Shown piece by piece: positions 8,936 to 17,473 of a stretch of 64,000 nt of DNA. Position 1 is the stretch's first letter. Each line of letters opens with the position of its first letter. The stretch is from Pseudomonas sp. AB6 (GTDB lineage: Bacteria > Pseudomonadota > Gammaproteobacteria > Pseudomonadales > Pseudomonadaceae), in contig NZ_JAVIWJ010000001.1 of assembly GCF_034314105.1 (NCBI RefSeq), forward strand, positions 4,014,001 to 4,078,000, given 5' to 3'. Below the pieces are notes generated by a model. It searched no databases and was not told the origin of the DNA. It saw only the letters and a list, made by a program, of their open reading frames with translations. The translations under genes were made by a program, and so were the position numbers.

Positions 8936-10024
8936 TCACGGCGCAATTCGAGCCTCCCGCAGCCTGGCGACCTGAAGTTTCAGGCTTTCATGCGAATCTA
9001 TGCAGTCGTGAAACCCTGCCTGTCTGATCTTGATGGTACTTTGGACCATGTCGTATCTAATGTTTAACACAGCATCAAGGAACGGCCATGCGGCAACGTC
9101 AGTCCAGGGGGTGTCCTTGAGGCCATACTTTTTGATTATTTTCTGCCAAACAGGCGCCTTGTCTGCCATTTGCTCTGTTAACGACATCGGTTGTGGTTCA
9201 GCAACCGGCATGTCGAACAGCACTCCCAGCTCTGGCCACAGCTGACTCCAACGGAATTGGTCGCCGTTAATAACGTTGAAAACCTCACCGTTTGCGGTTT
9301 CCGCTGTCAGTGACCACAGGGTGGCTCGACCTAAAACGCCAGCGTCCGTGGACTGAGCCAATGCATTCCACGCTTGGTGGTTGCCAGGGAAACGCAGCGG
9401 GACGTTGAGTTCACGACAGATTGCGGCATAAACGGTTAGACCGTTAACCAGGTTCATTGGTGACCCTAAGCTTGGGCCAAAAATCCCGTCCGGCCGCAAG
9501 ACCGTCCACGGTACGCTGTGCTCGAAGCCCCAGTTTTTTAAAAAATCTTCCTGGTCGTAATAAAACATCGGACCAAGGATTCTCAGATCGCTTTCTTTGG
9601 CTGGTGTTTTATAGGCCCCGAGGTGTGGGCCATAAGCTTTACCGCCGCCGAATAGCACAACATGCTGCAATTTGGCACCAATGGTCAGTAGCGCGTCTAG
9701 AGCATTTGCCAACATGTCAACGTTGGGCGCGACCGCATCCGCGTTATTACCCTTCTCGACATAAGCGCAATAAACCACATCCGTCACATCGATCAGGTCG
9801 CGAAAGGCTATCGCAATTGCAGGTTTATTCAGCAGGTCGACGCTGATGTGTGTCGGCGCAGGTCGCCCATCGATCAAATGTGTCGGCGCGGCTCGGCGAC
9901 TGGCGGTAACAACGGGCCATGAAGCTGCCAATGCTGCATCCACGACGGCAGTGCCTGAGACGCCATAGCCGCCCAGCACGAGAATCTTGCGTTGATCGGT
10001 TGTAATTAGCGATGAATGACTCAT
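8936..10024 (-). CDS. Extended SDR, PRISE-like (progesterone 5-beta-reductase/iridoid synthase type)
   Basis: A 362-residue NAD(P)-binding protein with the glycine motif LGGYGVSGTAV near the N-terminus. The segment MFYYDQEDFL matches the place where PRISE proteins carry their catalytic Tyr (FYYxxED), followed by WTVLRPDGIFG. PRISE enzymes reduce the C=C bond of enones, so a role in removing reactive alpha,beta-unsaturated carbonyls is plausible but inferred. GGAG lies 7 bases before the ATG. It is transcribed divergently from the broken SDR copy at 10254. Confidence 0.8.
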   Translation of the reverse strand: MSHSSLITTDQRKILVLGGYGVSGTAVVDAALAASWPVVTASRRAAPTHLIDGRPAPTHISVDLLNKPAIAIAFRDLIDVTDVVYCAYVEKGNNADAVAPNVDMLANALDALLTIGAKLQHVVLFGGGKAYGPHLGAYKTPAKESDLRILGPMFYYDQEDFLKNWGFEHSVPWTVLRPDGIFGPSLGSPMNLVNGLTVYAAICRELNVPLRFPGNHQAWNALAQSTDAGVLGRATLWSLTAETANGEVFNVINGDQFRWSQLWPELGVLFDMPVAEPQPMSLTEQMADKAPVWQKIIKKYGLKDTPWTDVAAWPFLDAVLNIRYDMVQSTIKIRQAGFHDCIDSHESLKLQVARLREARIAP

Positions 10025-10253
10025 TCGAATCTCCAGATAAAAGCAAACCAGGACTGAAAAGTGACTTCATTGAGTCTGATTCATCTGATGTCGGAGCACT
10101 ACGCAGTGGGGATGGACAACTGTTATTCATCACAGGAATGAAATAGGCATTTTGAGGGAACCACCCAAGCAGCATTAGCCGCTGCGGGTTGACGCACCGT
10201 TACGTTGAGCGAAGGATCGTGGTGCATCATCACCTCTGTTCTCAAAAGGACTC

Positions 10254-10752
10254 ATGATGAATTGCTTTCGAGATAAGAAGATTGCCTTTATCACCGGCGG
10301 TAACCGGGGCATTGGCCTTGAGACTGCGAAACAGCTCGGAATGCTGGGGTACTACCCAGTCATTGGAGCTTTAGATGAAATGGCCGGGCGCAGCGGCGTT
10401 GCCCAGCTGAAAGCAGACGGCATTGGAGCCTGTCATTTGCCTTTGACGTAACGGTTGCTTGCGACCGTCAAAAAGCCTATGACTTTATTCTGGACCAGGC
10501 TGGACGTGTAGCTGTACTGATTAACAACGCCGGTATCCACTTCGAAGGTGAACCTAGGATTGAACATATAAATAGCGCGTCGACGGTTCCAGAAAACGTA
10601 CTGCGTAAAACCATGGAAGTTAATTTTTTCGCCCCTGTTGCACTAACTCAGAAGCTTCTGCCACAGCTGCACCAATCCAAAGCGGGTCGAATTGTTAATA
10701 TGTCCAGTATTCTTGGCTCGCTTACGCTGGGGGCCCGTTCTAATGGCATCTA
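10254..10752 (+). pseudogene. Broken paralogue of the SDR at 4102
   Basis: The start (KIAFITGGNRGIGLETAKQLG) closely matches the SDR at 4102. The frame shifts near 10440; the other frame continues FDVTVACDRQKAYDF, VLINNAGIHFEGEP, SASTVPENVLRKTMEVNFF and NMSSILGSLTLG. Similarity stops near 10735, before the catalytic Tyr/Lys, and a stop follows at once. The 3' part was probably lost when this segment was joined to the LysR block. Confidence 0.9.
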
Positions 10753-11664
10753 GGTCATGGTGTTTGTGTTAAACACGGGCCCGTCCAGTTCTTCAATAAG
10801 AAAGTCCGCGAACGCCCTGGCCGACGGCTTAGCAGCTCTACCTGCGGCAAAGACCGCATTGACGTCTATTGAACCCATGTCCCACTCAGTCAAAATCCTT
10901 ACTAACGTGCCTTCTTCGATCTCTTTTATACACCCGGCGAGACTCATCGAAACGATCCCTAACCCGGCTACCGCAGCCACAGTTGAAACCTCGTTCACAG
11001 AAACTGACAACTTGCCGTCCACTCGCACAGAAAAGGCCGTTCCCTCATGCCGAAAAGCCCATACATGCCCTGTAATCGATGGACCGACAATAACGGAATG
11101 GGTGGCCAAATCGGCGGGCAGTTGAGGAATTCCGGCACGCTCCAGATAGCTCGGAGCTGCGGCTACGACGCGCGGTGTCGACCCTATGCGCTTCGCCAGA
11201 GCATTCGAATCCGGTAGAGGCCCAAAGCGCAACGCTACATCGACTCCTTCAGTCACCAAGTCCTGGCGCAGGTCATCCATCAACAACTCCACCTTCAATT
11301 CAGGATTGCGCTGAAGGAAAACGGGTAGACGCGGCACCACCGCTCGAATAGCAAAACTGGAAGACACTCCGACTCGCAGGATACCCCGTAATTCGTCCGA
11401 GCCACGTGCCGCCTGCTCGGCTTCATCCAGTGCAGCAAGAATCGGTTCAAGTCGCGCCATGAAATCTGAACCGGCCTCCGTCAGGCTGACGGCGCGGGTA
11501 GTGCGAATCAACAACGCCGCACCCACTTCCTTTTCAAGCTGGGAAATGATCCGCGAAACGGTGGGCTGGGGAATGTTCATTTCCCGCCCAGCGGCGGAAA
11601 AGCTGCCCTTGCGCGATACCCGCAGGAACAGACGAAGACCGAACAGATGATCATTCATAGCCAT
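10750..11664 (-). CDS. LysR-family transcriptional regulator
   Basis: A 304-residue protein with an N-terminal winged HTH (FLRVSRKGSFSAAGREM, PTVSRIISQLEKEVG) and a C-terminal periplasmic-binding-like effector domain, of the CrgA-like type. It is divergent from the peroxiredoxin operon starting at 11759, with 94 bp between. That is the usual layout for a LysR regulator acting on its neighbour. An interrupted dyad tgggat...atccca (11701-11735) in that gap could be part of its operator, but this is weak. Confidence 0.93.
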   Translation of the reverse strand: MAMNDHLFGLRLFLRVSRKGSFSAAGREMNIPQPTVSRIISQLEKEVGAALLIRTTRAVSLTEAGSDFMARLEPILAALDEAEQAARGSDELRGILRVGVSSSFAIRAVVPRLPVFLQRNPELKVELLMDDLRQDLVTEGVDVALRFGPLPDSNALAKRIGSTPRVVAAAPSYLERAGIPQLPADLATHSVIVGPSITGHVWAFRHEGTAFSVRVDGKLSVSVNEVSTVAAVAGLGIVSMSLAGCIKEIEEGTLVRILTEWDMGSIDVNAVFAAGRAAKPSARAFADFLIEELDGPVFNTNTMT

Positions 11665-11758
11665 AGTGAATAACTGAAACTCAAATAAGACGTCTACTGG
11701 TGGGATATTGCATAGGACATAGTTGACTCATCCCAAGCCCAACGCAAGGAAATATCCC

Positions 11759-12421
11759 ATGACTCTGCAATCGAAACTCGACGCACTGAAAGTTGAATTT
11801 GAAACCAAGATGGCACCCCCACATGTCGTCGAAGCGTTGCATCGCGCTGTGGCGGAACTGATTGCCAGCGGCGCTCCCGGCCGCGCTTTGAAAGCCGGTG
11901 ATGTAGCCCCTGAATTTTCGATTCCGGATCCGGACGGCAAAATGATTTCTTCCAAGGAGCTGTTAGCAAAAGGCCCCTTGGTGCTGACGTTTTATCGCGG
12001 CGTGTGGTGCCCGTACTGCAACTTTGATTTGCAGGCCATGGAAGAAGCCCGCCAAGAGATCGAAGGCCTCGGCGCTACGCTGGTTGCCGTATCCCAACAA
12101 ACTGCCGCTAACAGCCGCAAGTCACAGCGCGACAACAAACTCGGCTTCCCTATCCTTGGCGACAAGGGCGGCGAAGTGGCTGCTGCGTTCGGCGTGCGCT
12201 GGGACGTTCCGGAATATCTGCAAGCAATCCATAAAGCCGTCGGCGCCGACATCACTGTGTTCAACGGCGAAGACAGCTGGACTCTGCCGATGCCAGCCCG
12301 CTACGTGATTGGCCAGGACGGCATCATCCAGTACGCCGAAGTCAACGCCGATTACACCCAGCGCCCAGAGCCTTCGGAAGTGTTTCCGACCCTGAAACGT
12401 ATGCGCACTATCGCCAGCTGA
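11759..12421 (+). CDS. Peroxiredoxin-like AhpC/TSA-family protein
   Basis: A 220-residue thioredoxin-fold protein. The motif TFYRGVWCPYCN (Cys84 and Cys87) marks the AhpC/TSA peroxiredoxin-like group, which reduces peroxides or acts as a thiol oxidoreductase. The start at 11759 follows AAGGA at a good distance; the open frame extends 12 codons further upstream without a ribosome site. First gene of a five-gene same-direction set (11759-15334) divergent from lysR, suggesting an inducible redox operon. Confidence 0.9.
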   Translation: MTLQSKLDALKVEFETKMAPPHVVEALHRAVAELIASGAPGRALKAGDVAPEFSIPDPDGKMISSKELLAKGPLVLTFYRGVWCPYCNFDLQAMEEARQEIEGLGATLVAVSQQTAANSRKSQRDNKLGFPILGDKGGEVAAAFGVRWDVPEYLQAIHKAVGADITVFNGEDSWTLPMPARYVIGQDGIIQYAEVNADYTQRPEPSEVFPTLKRMRTIAS

Positions 12422-12464
12422 TAAGCGTTGGTCCACCACCCTATTAAAGAAGGTGAAACTGATC

Positions 12465-12815
12465 ATGAGTACCAGCAACCAGACAGGTCCGGCTTTTCTT
12501 TCCGAACTTGCGGGCAATGTAGTGCTGACAGCCTCGATTCTCGCGGCACCCTCGACCGGACCGGTCAAGGCTCGCGAGATCATCCTAAATCTTGGCTCGA
12601 TGTACGCATCGCGCAATCCACCGGCCATGGCGGTCGTGGGTAACAAGACCTTTGTTCAATACGACGCCACCCTTCATACCGGTGAATCCATCAATGCCAT
12701 CACCGTGCTGACGCGCGACGACAGCAACGAGGTAATGGAAATCAACATCGGCTATTCGCCCATGCTGGCGGTTCAAGCGCTGGCCCAAAATTACGCCGCA
12801 GCTTTCGGCCAGTAA
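12465..12815 (+). CDS. Small NTF2/SnoaL-like fold protein
   Basis: A 116-residue cytosolic protein. The pattern VVLTASILAAP, then a middle segment with KTFVQYDATLHTGE, then ITVLTRDDSNEVMEINIGYSP resembles NTF2-like proteins with a beta-rich pocket; the function is unknown. The start at 12465 is preceded by AAGGTG. Second gene of the peroxiredoxin operon, 43 bp after the first. Confidence 0.65.
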   Translation: MSTSNQTGPAFLSELAGNVVLTASILAAPSTGPVKAREIILNLGSMYASRNPPAMAVVGNKTFVQYDATLHTGESINAITVLTRDDSNEVMEINIGYSPMLAVQALAQNYAAAFGQ

Positions 12816-12821
12816 CCCTTT

Positions 12822-12845
12822 GTGGCGGCCCAGTTGTGCCGCCAC
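12822..12845 (+). terminator. GC hairpin between operon genes
   Basis: The arms gtggcggc and gccgccac enclose an 8-base loop and are followed by a T-rich stretch (cttcttatttt) that runs into the ribosome site of the next gene. It may attenuate transcription or protect upstream mRNA. Confidence 0.45.
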
Positions 12846-12868
12846 GCTTCTTATTTTGGAGGTCAGAC

Positions 12869-13972
12869 ATGTCAGCCTTATTCGAATCTTTCAAGCTCAA
12901 GAGCGTGACCCTGCGCAATCGGATTGTCGTTACGCCGATGTGCCAGTACTCCTCCATCGACGGCATCGCCAATGAGTGGCATTACAGCCACTACGCATCA
13001 TTGGCGCGTGGTGGCGCAGGATTGGTGGTTGTTGAAGCTACCTCAGTTTCTCCAGAAGGGCGCATTACCCCTGGCTGTGCTGGTCTCTGGAATGACGAAC
13101 AGGCGCAAGCACTACTGCCGATTGTTAGTTCAATCAAGTCCGCTGGCTCCATCGCGGGCATTCAGATTGGACATGCCGGTCGCAAGGCCAGCGCGAATCG
13201 CCCATGGGAAGGCGACGATCACATTGCTGTGACTGACTCACGAGGATGGGAGACTTTATCAGCATCCGCCATTGCGCTCGGAGGCGGTCTGCCAAAAGTG
13301 CCCAAAGCTATGACCATCACTGAAATAGAGCGCGTCAAGGCGGACTTTGTCTCGGCAACGATCAGGGCACGTGATGCTGGTTTCGAATGGTTGGAGTTGC
13401 ATTTCGCCCACGGCTACCTGGCGATGGGTTTCCTCTCCACGCACTCCAACCAGCGCACCGATCAATACGGCGGCAGCTTCGAGAATCGCAGCCGTTTCAT
13501 CATTGAAACGTTAGCTGCGGTCCGTGAAGTCTGGCCACAAGAACTGCCATTAGTGGTGCGTCTTGGCGTCATTGAATATGACGGCCGTGATGAGGAAACG
13601 CTGCTGGAATCCATCGAGCTGGCGAAAATCTTGAAGACCATGGGCGTTGATCTGCTTGACGTCAGCATGGGCTTTTCCACAGCAACTCCTGATGTACCGT
13701 GGGGCACCCCTGCATTCCTCGCACCCATAGCGCAGCGCTTTCGCAACGAAACCGGTTTGCCCGTGACGACCTCTTGGGGCGTGGATACGCCAGAGCTGGC
13801 TGACCAAGCTGTTGCACAAAATCAACTGGATTTGGTAAGCCTTGGCCGCGCAATGCTCAGCAACCCGCACTGGCCATACCACGCAGCCCGCAAACTAGGT
13901 GTCGACAAGGCCTCATGGACTCTGCCTGCACAGTACGCACATTGGCTGGAACGCTACGCCGTAGGCGCCTGA
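12869..13972 (+). CDS. Old yellow enzyme, YqjM-type NADPH:flavin oxidoreductase
   Basis: A 367-residue FMN TIM-barrel ene-reductase that reduces activated C=C bonds of enones, quinones and nitro compounds. CQYSS near residue 25 gives the Cys/Tyr pair of YqjM-type enzymes; WHYSHYASLARGGAGL, HFAHGYL with the substrate-binding His residues, HSNQRTDQYGGSFENR and LGRAMLSNPHWP follow in order. The start at 12869 is preceded by GGAGG. Third gene of the operon, and with the PRISE-like enzyme it points to electrophile detoxification. Confidence 0.95.
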   Translation: MSALFESFKLKSVTLRNRIVVTPMCQYSSIDGIANEWHYSHYASLARGGAGLVVVEATSVSPEGRITPGCAGLWNDEQAQALLPIVSSIKSAGSIAGIQIGHAGRKASANRPWEGDDHIAVTDSRGWETLSASAIALGGGLPKVPKAMTITEIERVKADFVSATIRARDAGFEWLELHFAHGYLAMGFLSTHSNQRTDQYGGSFENRSRFIIETLAAVREVWPQELPLVVRLGVIEYDGRDEETLLESIELAKILKTMGVDLLDVSMGFSTATPDVPWGTPAFLAPIAQRFRNETGLPVTTSWGVDTPELADQAVAQNQLDLVSLGRAMLSNPHWPYHAARKLGVDKASWTLPAQYAHWLERYAVGA

Positions 13973-13982
13973 TATCCCACCT

Positions 13983-14011
13983 TTGAGGGCATCCCGGCTG
14001 GATGCCCTCAA
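13983..14011 (+). terminator. 12-bp perfect hairpin downstream of the old yellow enzyme gene
   Basis: ttgagggcatcc (13983-13994) is perfectly complemented by ggatgccctcaa (14000-14011) with a 5-base loop. No T-run follows, so it may be a partial terminator or an mRNA-stabilising element between genes of one operon. Confidence 0.5.
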
Positions 14012-14032
14012 CACAACGACTGAGAGATACAG

Positions 14033-14548
14033 ATGGCATTCTCTATGTACGACCTGTCTGTGCCCGTGCTGTTGCGGCATCTCAACATACTGGCTGGCTA
14101 TCTAGACTTGGCGAAGTGGTATGCCGAAGAAAACGGCATAGAGGAGTCTGTTCTCGTTCAGGCCAGATTAGCCCCCAACATGATGTCGCTTGCTGGCCAG
14201 GTGCAGCGTGCAAGCGACAATGCCAAGTCTGGAATCGGTCGTCTCGCAGGAATTCAACCACCGTTCTTTCCCGATACCGAGCGCACGCTCGCAGAGCTGA
14301 TGCTGCGTATTGAGCACACCGAGACTTTTTTGGACGCAATCGTACCGGAGCAACTTGCCGGGAGTGAATCACGGCCAGTCGACCTTCGATTTCGCAGTGT
14401 CAATGGCGTCTTGCGCGGTGACACGTATCTGCTGTCGGTATTGCTTCCGAATTTCTTTTTTCACGTCACTACTGCCCACAACATCCTTAGACACAACGGG
14501 ATGGCCATCGGCAAGAAAGACTATTTTGGCGCGCTGGCCTATCTCTAG
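14033..14548 (+). CDS. DUF1993 (DinB-like) family protein
   Basis: A 171-residue helical protein; MYDLSVPVLLRHLNILAGYLDLA at the start and NFFFHVTTAHNILRHNGMAIGKKDYFG at the end are typical of DUF1993, a DinB-like four-helix group of unknown function often found beside oxidoreductases and regulators. Its conserved His residues may bind a metal. Fourth gene of the redox operon. Confidence 0.85.
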   Translation: MAFSMYDLSVPVLLRHLNILAGYLDLAKWYAEENGIEESVLVQARLAPNMMSLAGQVQRASDNAKSGIGRLAGIQPPFFPDTERTLAELMLRIEHTETFLDAIVPEQLAGSESRPVDLRFRSVNGVLRGDTYLLSVLLPNFFFHVTTAHNILRHNGMAIGKKDYFGALAYL

Positions 14549-14584
14549 GTCTATCCCTGACACCTGCAATACTGGAGACCCATC

Positions 14585-15334
14585 ATGGGAAGATTCGATG
14601 GAAAAATCGCGCTGATTACTGGTGCTAGCTCAGGCATCGGATTGGCGACAGCACAACTGCTGGTAAACGAAGGTGCTTTCGTGTTTATAACCGGCCGCCG
14701 TCAACTGGCACTCGATGAGGCGGTTCAATTGATTGGTAGCAATGCAAGGGGTATTCAAGGCGACATCGGTAACCTTGATGACCTCGAGCGACTGTTTCAA
14801 ATAATTGGTGAGGATAAAGGTCGATTGGACATGGTATTTGCCAACGCTGCAGTTCAGGCCAGCGCACCACTGGGTTTGATCGAGCTAGCGCAGTACAACC
14901 ACATTTTCGACACCAACGTACGCGGCACCCTTTTGACTGTCCAAGGTGCATTGCCCTTATTATCCGATGGCGCATCCATTGTATTGACCGCGTCAGTCGC
15001 GGCATCCAAAGGCAACCCTGCAAGAAGCGTCTACGGCGCATCCAAAGCCGCTATTCGCTCGTTCGCACGTTCGTGGGCCAACGATTTGAAACCCCGCGCC
15101 ATCCGGGTAAATGCGCTCAGCCCTGGCCCTACCGACACGGGAGCTTTCAAGGCACCAGGAATGGATCTGGAGCAAGTCGCTCAGATCAAATCCCGCATGG
15201 CGGCTGCCATCCCTCTGGGTCGGCTTGCTAGAGTGGAAGAAATAGCAAAGGCAGCAGTCTTCCTGCTTTCAGAAGACAGCAGCTTCGTTACTGGCTCTGA
15301 GCTATTTGTAGACGGAGGTATGCTGCAAATCTAG
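14585..15334 (+). CDS. Short-chain dehydrogenase/reductase
   Basis: A 249-residue classical SDR: TGASSGIGLA cofactor motif, FANAA in place of NNAG, catalytic YGASK and the end VTGSELFVDGG. GGAG lies 7-8 bases upstream of the ATG. Substrate unknown. It is similar to the SDR at 2839 and closes the five-gene operon begun by the peroxiredoxin-like gene, 36 bp after the DUF1993 gene. Confidence 0.9.
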   Translation: MGRFDGKIALITGASSGIGLATAQLLVNEGAFVFITGRRQLALDEAVQLIGSNARGIQGDIGNLDDLERLFQIIGEDKGRLDMVFANAAVQASAPLGLIELAQYNHIFDTNVRGTLLTVQGALPLLSDGASIVLTASVAASKGNPARSVYGASKAAIRSFARSWANDLKPRAIRVNALSPGPTDTGAFKAPGMDLEQVAQIKSRMAAAIPLGRLARVEEIAKAAVFLLSEDSSFVTGSELFVDGGMLQI

Positions 15335-15420
15335 CGTTACAACGTCCGAGGCCGCACGCTGTGATTTGCTATGCACGTCGGCCTCGACTTGACCTTAGAG
15401 AGGCTTCAGCAAGGAAGGTA

Positions 15421-15684
15421 TCAATCAAGATCGCTCGTTAGGGAAACTGGAGAAGGTTCTTCTTGCACGAAAAATGACGTTAGCCATTTTATCAGTGGCG
15501 TCGCAAGCAGCACGAATGGAACGATGGTCAACCATGCAATCGACCAGTTTTTTGACTCGTAGGAAAGGAAATCCCCAAGTGAGAGATCCGCTGGGCTCGC
15601 TATCGTCGTAGCTATAGCGCTGGTTATTGCAGACTGGATCACCGCAGAAGTCTGCTGACGAAATCGCCCGTTGAGCTTTGGCAT
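15421..15684 (-). CDS. DUF2798-like small membrane protein
   Basis: An 87-residue protein with two predicted membrane helices (TSAVIQSAITSAIATTIAS and SIAWLTIVPFVLLATPLIKW), the pattern of DUF2798 proteins of the inner membrane, whose function is unknown. GAGGAT lies just before the ATG. The gene is convergent with the SDR at 14585 and 58 bp downstream of the isochorismatase gene, so it may be co-transcribed with it. Confidence 0.7.
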   Translation of the reverse strand: MPKLNGRFRQQTSAVIQSAITSAIATTIASPADLSLGDFLSYESKNWSIAWLTIVPFVLLATPLIKWLTSFFVQEEPSPVSLTSDLD

Positions 15685-15742
15685 TTTCTATCCTCACAGT
15701 CAGCTGCGTCGCAGCATTGCGACCAGCCGACTCGTACCGACT

Positions 15743-16462
15743 CTATTTGGCTTGGAGAAATTCGACGGTTTGCGCTGTAGTCCAAAGACCATTGGCGATG
15801 TAGCGATAATTGATCAGCGCTGCCAAGTAACCATCACCTTCTGGAGTCGTTGGACCAGCGGTAGCATCACGAACCACGATCACTTCAAAACCAAGCTCAA
15901 GCAACTCACGCAAGTGCGACTCGACGCAGAGATTCGCGGCCATGCCGGCCAGAATAATCTGCGACACGCCATGCTTGCGCAGTTGAAGTGCCAAGTCATT
16001 TGTTTCTGGACCGTATACTTTATGTGGTGAGGCAATGATGGTTTTGCCGTCAAGAATGTACTGCTTATACTCGGGCATGAAATCAGCGCCAGAGTTTTCG
16101 AAGCCATCTAGATTCGTAGGACCCGTACGATCAAACATTCCAATACTGTGCATTACCTTTTCAAGCGGTCCGCCGAAATGCCATTCATGGTCGCACGGGT
16201 AGTAATAGTGAGGCGAGACCGCCACTGTGATCCCTGCACCCTTGGCCGCAGCGAACAGTTGACCGATGTGCTTAACGGTATCGTGCTCAACGATGCTCTT
16301 ACCAAAAACGTCCCAGCTCACACCCTCAGGACTGAGAAAATCGACCTGAGGGTCAATGACAACTAGGGCGGCCCGAGAAAGGTCAAGCTTCATGCCTGTA
16401 GATGGTAGTGCAGGGTTTGCTGGATCTACATAATGTTCGAGGCGTGTTGTGTCGTTGCTCAT
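15743..16462 (-). CDS. Isochorismatase-like cysteine hydrolase
   Basis: A 239-residue protein of the isochorismatase-like superfamily. VVIDPQVDFL carries the catalytic Asp and GMAANLCVESHLRE the nucleophilic Cys. Members hydrolyse amides or related compounds; some are co-induced by AraC regulators with redox genes. Substrate unknown. Its start lies 150 bp from the divergent AraC gene at 16613, which probably controls it. Confidence 0.9.
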   Translation of the reverse strand: MSNDTTRLEHYVDPANPALPSTGMKLDLSRAALVVIDPQVDFLSPEGVSWDVFGKSIVEHDTVKHIGQLFAAAKGAGITVAVSPHYYYPCDHEWHFGGPLEKVMHSIGMFDRTGPTNLDGFENSGADFMPEYKQYILDGKTIIASPHKVYGPETNDLALQLRKHGVSQIILAGMAANLCVESHLRELLELGFEVIVVRDATAGPTTPEGDGYLAALINYRYIANGLWTTAQTVEFLQAK

Positions 16463-16612
16463 GACAATAACTCCGATCGTAGATAAGAAGTCTGCTCTGT
16501 GCCATGGCGCCCCTGCGGGCTAATCATTACCATCGGCGAGAACTTCATCCTATCTCTACGCTTGATTCTGTTTTGTCTGCGCGTACAGAGTCTTTATCTG
16601 GTTGTCCCTATC

Positions 16613-17473
16613 ATGGATATTCTGTCCGAGTTCTTCGAACGCACGAACCTTCAAGGCCGGCTATTTTTCTCCGGACGAGTTGATGGCACGCTGGTCCTTG
16701 ATAAACCGCCTGGTATGGCATTTATCCACGTGGTCAGCCATGGCGGGATCGACATGGTGCAGCCTGGAGTGCCGAAGATATCGATCACCGAGCCTAGTAT
16801 TTTGTTTTGTCCGAGCAGTTGCCAATATCAGCTACGTTCGAGTTCAGTTGGCGGCGCCGATTTGATCTGTGCCTCATTCCAGTTTGGGCGCAACACCCTC
16901 AAAACATTCCCGCTTGGCCTAAAGGAAACGCTAGTCTTCCCATTCAAGGATTTAGCTAATCTCAACCCCGTAATCAGTACGCTCCTTTACGAGTTTCACG
17001 AAGCCGCTCCAGGTAAAATTAAGGCGCTCAACCTGCTTCTCGAATATATTTTTGTTGTGATAGTTCGACGTGCCGTTAGCTCCGGAAAGATATCCAGCGG
17101 TTTGCTTTATGCGCTACAGGATGGCCGATTGGGCTCAGTATTTAACAGCGTTCATCTGGAGCCCGACGCGCTCTGGAGCGTAGAGAACCTTGCGGGGCTG
17201 GCGAACATGTCACGATCCAAGTTTTCGGCATACTTCACTAAAATCATGGGTATCTCACCAATGGGCTACGTCACGGCCTGGCGGATGAAAGTGGCCCAAG
17301 ACATGCTTCGTGACGGGGTACAGATCAAGGTCATCGCTGTGTCGGTTGGTTATAGCTCGCAGGCGTCTTTTTCAAAAGGTTTTTTAAATGTGATTGGCTG
17401 CCCACCAGCAGAATGGTTGAAACGCGATGCCAACGCAGAAGAATCGTTGGTGACAGCACACGTGCATCGCTGA
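16613..17473 (+). CDS. AraC-family transcriptional regulator
   Basis: A 286-residue protein with an N-terminal cupin-type effector domain (GMAFIHVVSHG onward) and a C-terminal double HTH (SVENLAGLANMSRSKFSAYFTKIMG and IKVIAVSVGYSSQASFSKGF). The ATG at 16613 was preferred over an earlier start because the extra N-terminus is unlike the family; no strong ribosome site is visible. It is divergent from the isochorismatase gene and is its likely regulator. Confidence 0.9.
   Translation: MDILSEFFERTNLQGRLFFSGRVDGTLVLDKPPGMAFIHVVSHGGIDMVQPGVPKISITEPSILFCPSSCQYQLRSSSVGGADLICASFQFGRNTLKTFPLGLKETLVFPFKDLANLNPVISTLLYEFHEAAPGKIKALNLLLEYIFVVIVRRAVSSGKISSGLLYALQDGRLGSVFNSVHLEPDALWSVENLAGLANMSRSKFSAYFTKIMGISPMGYVTAWRMKVAQDMLRDGVQIKVIAVSVGYSSQASFSKGFLNVIGCPPAEWLKRDANAEESLVTAHVHR

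Noticed and set aside
2839..17473. Known allicin-resistance type locus
   Set aside because: The old yellow enzyme and peroxiredoxin-like genes are reminiscent, but typical partners such as glutathione reductase, DsbA, AhpD and KefC-type genes are absent.
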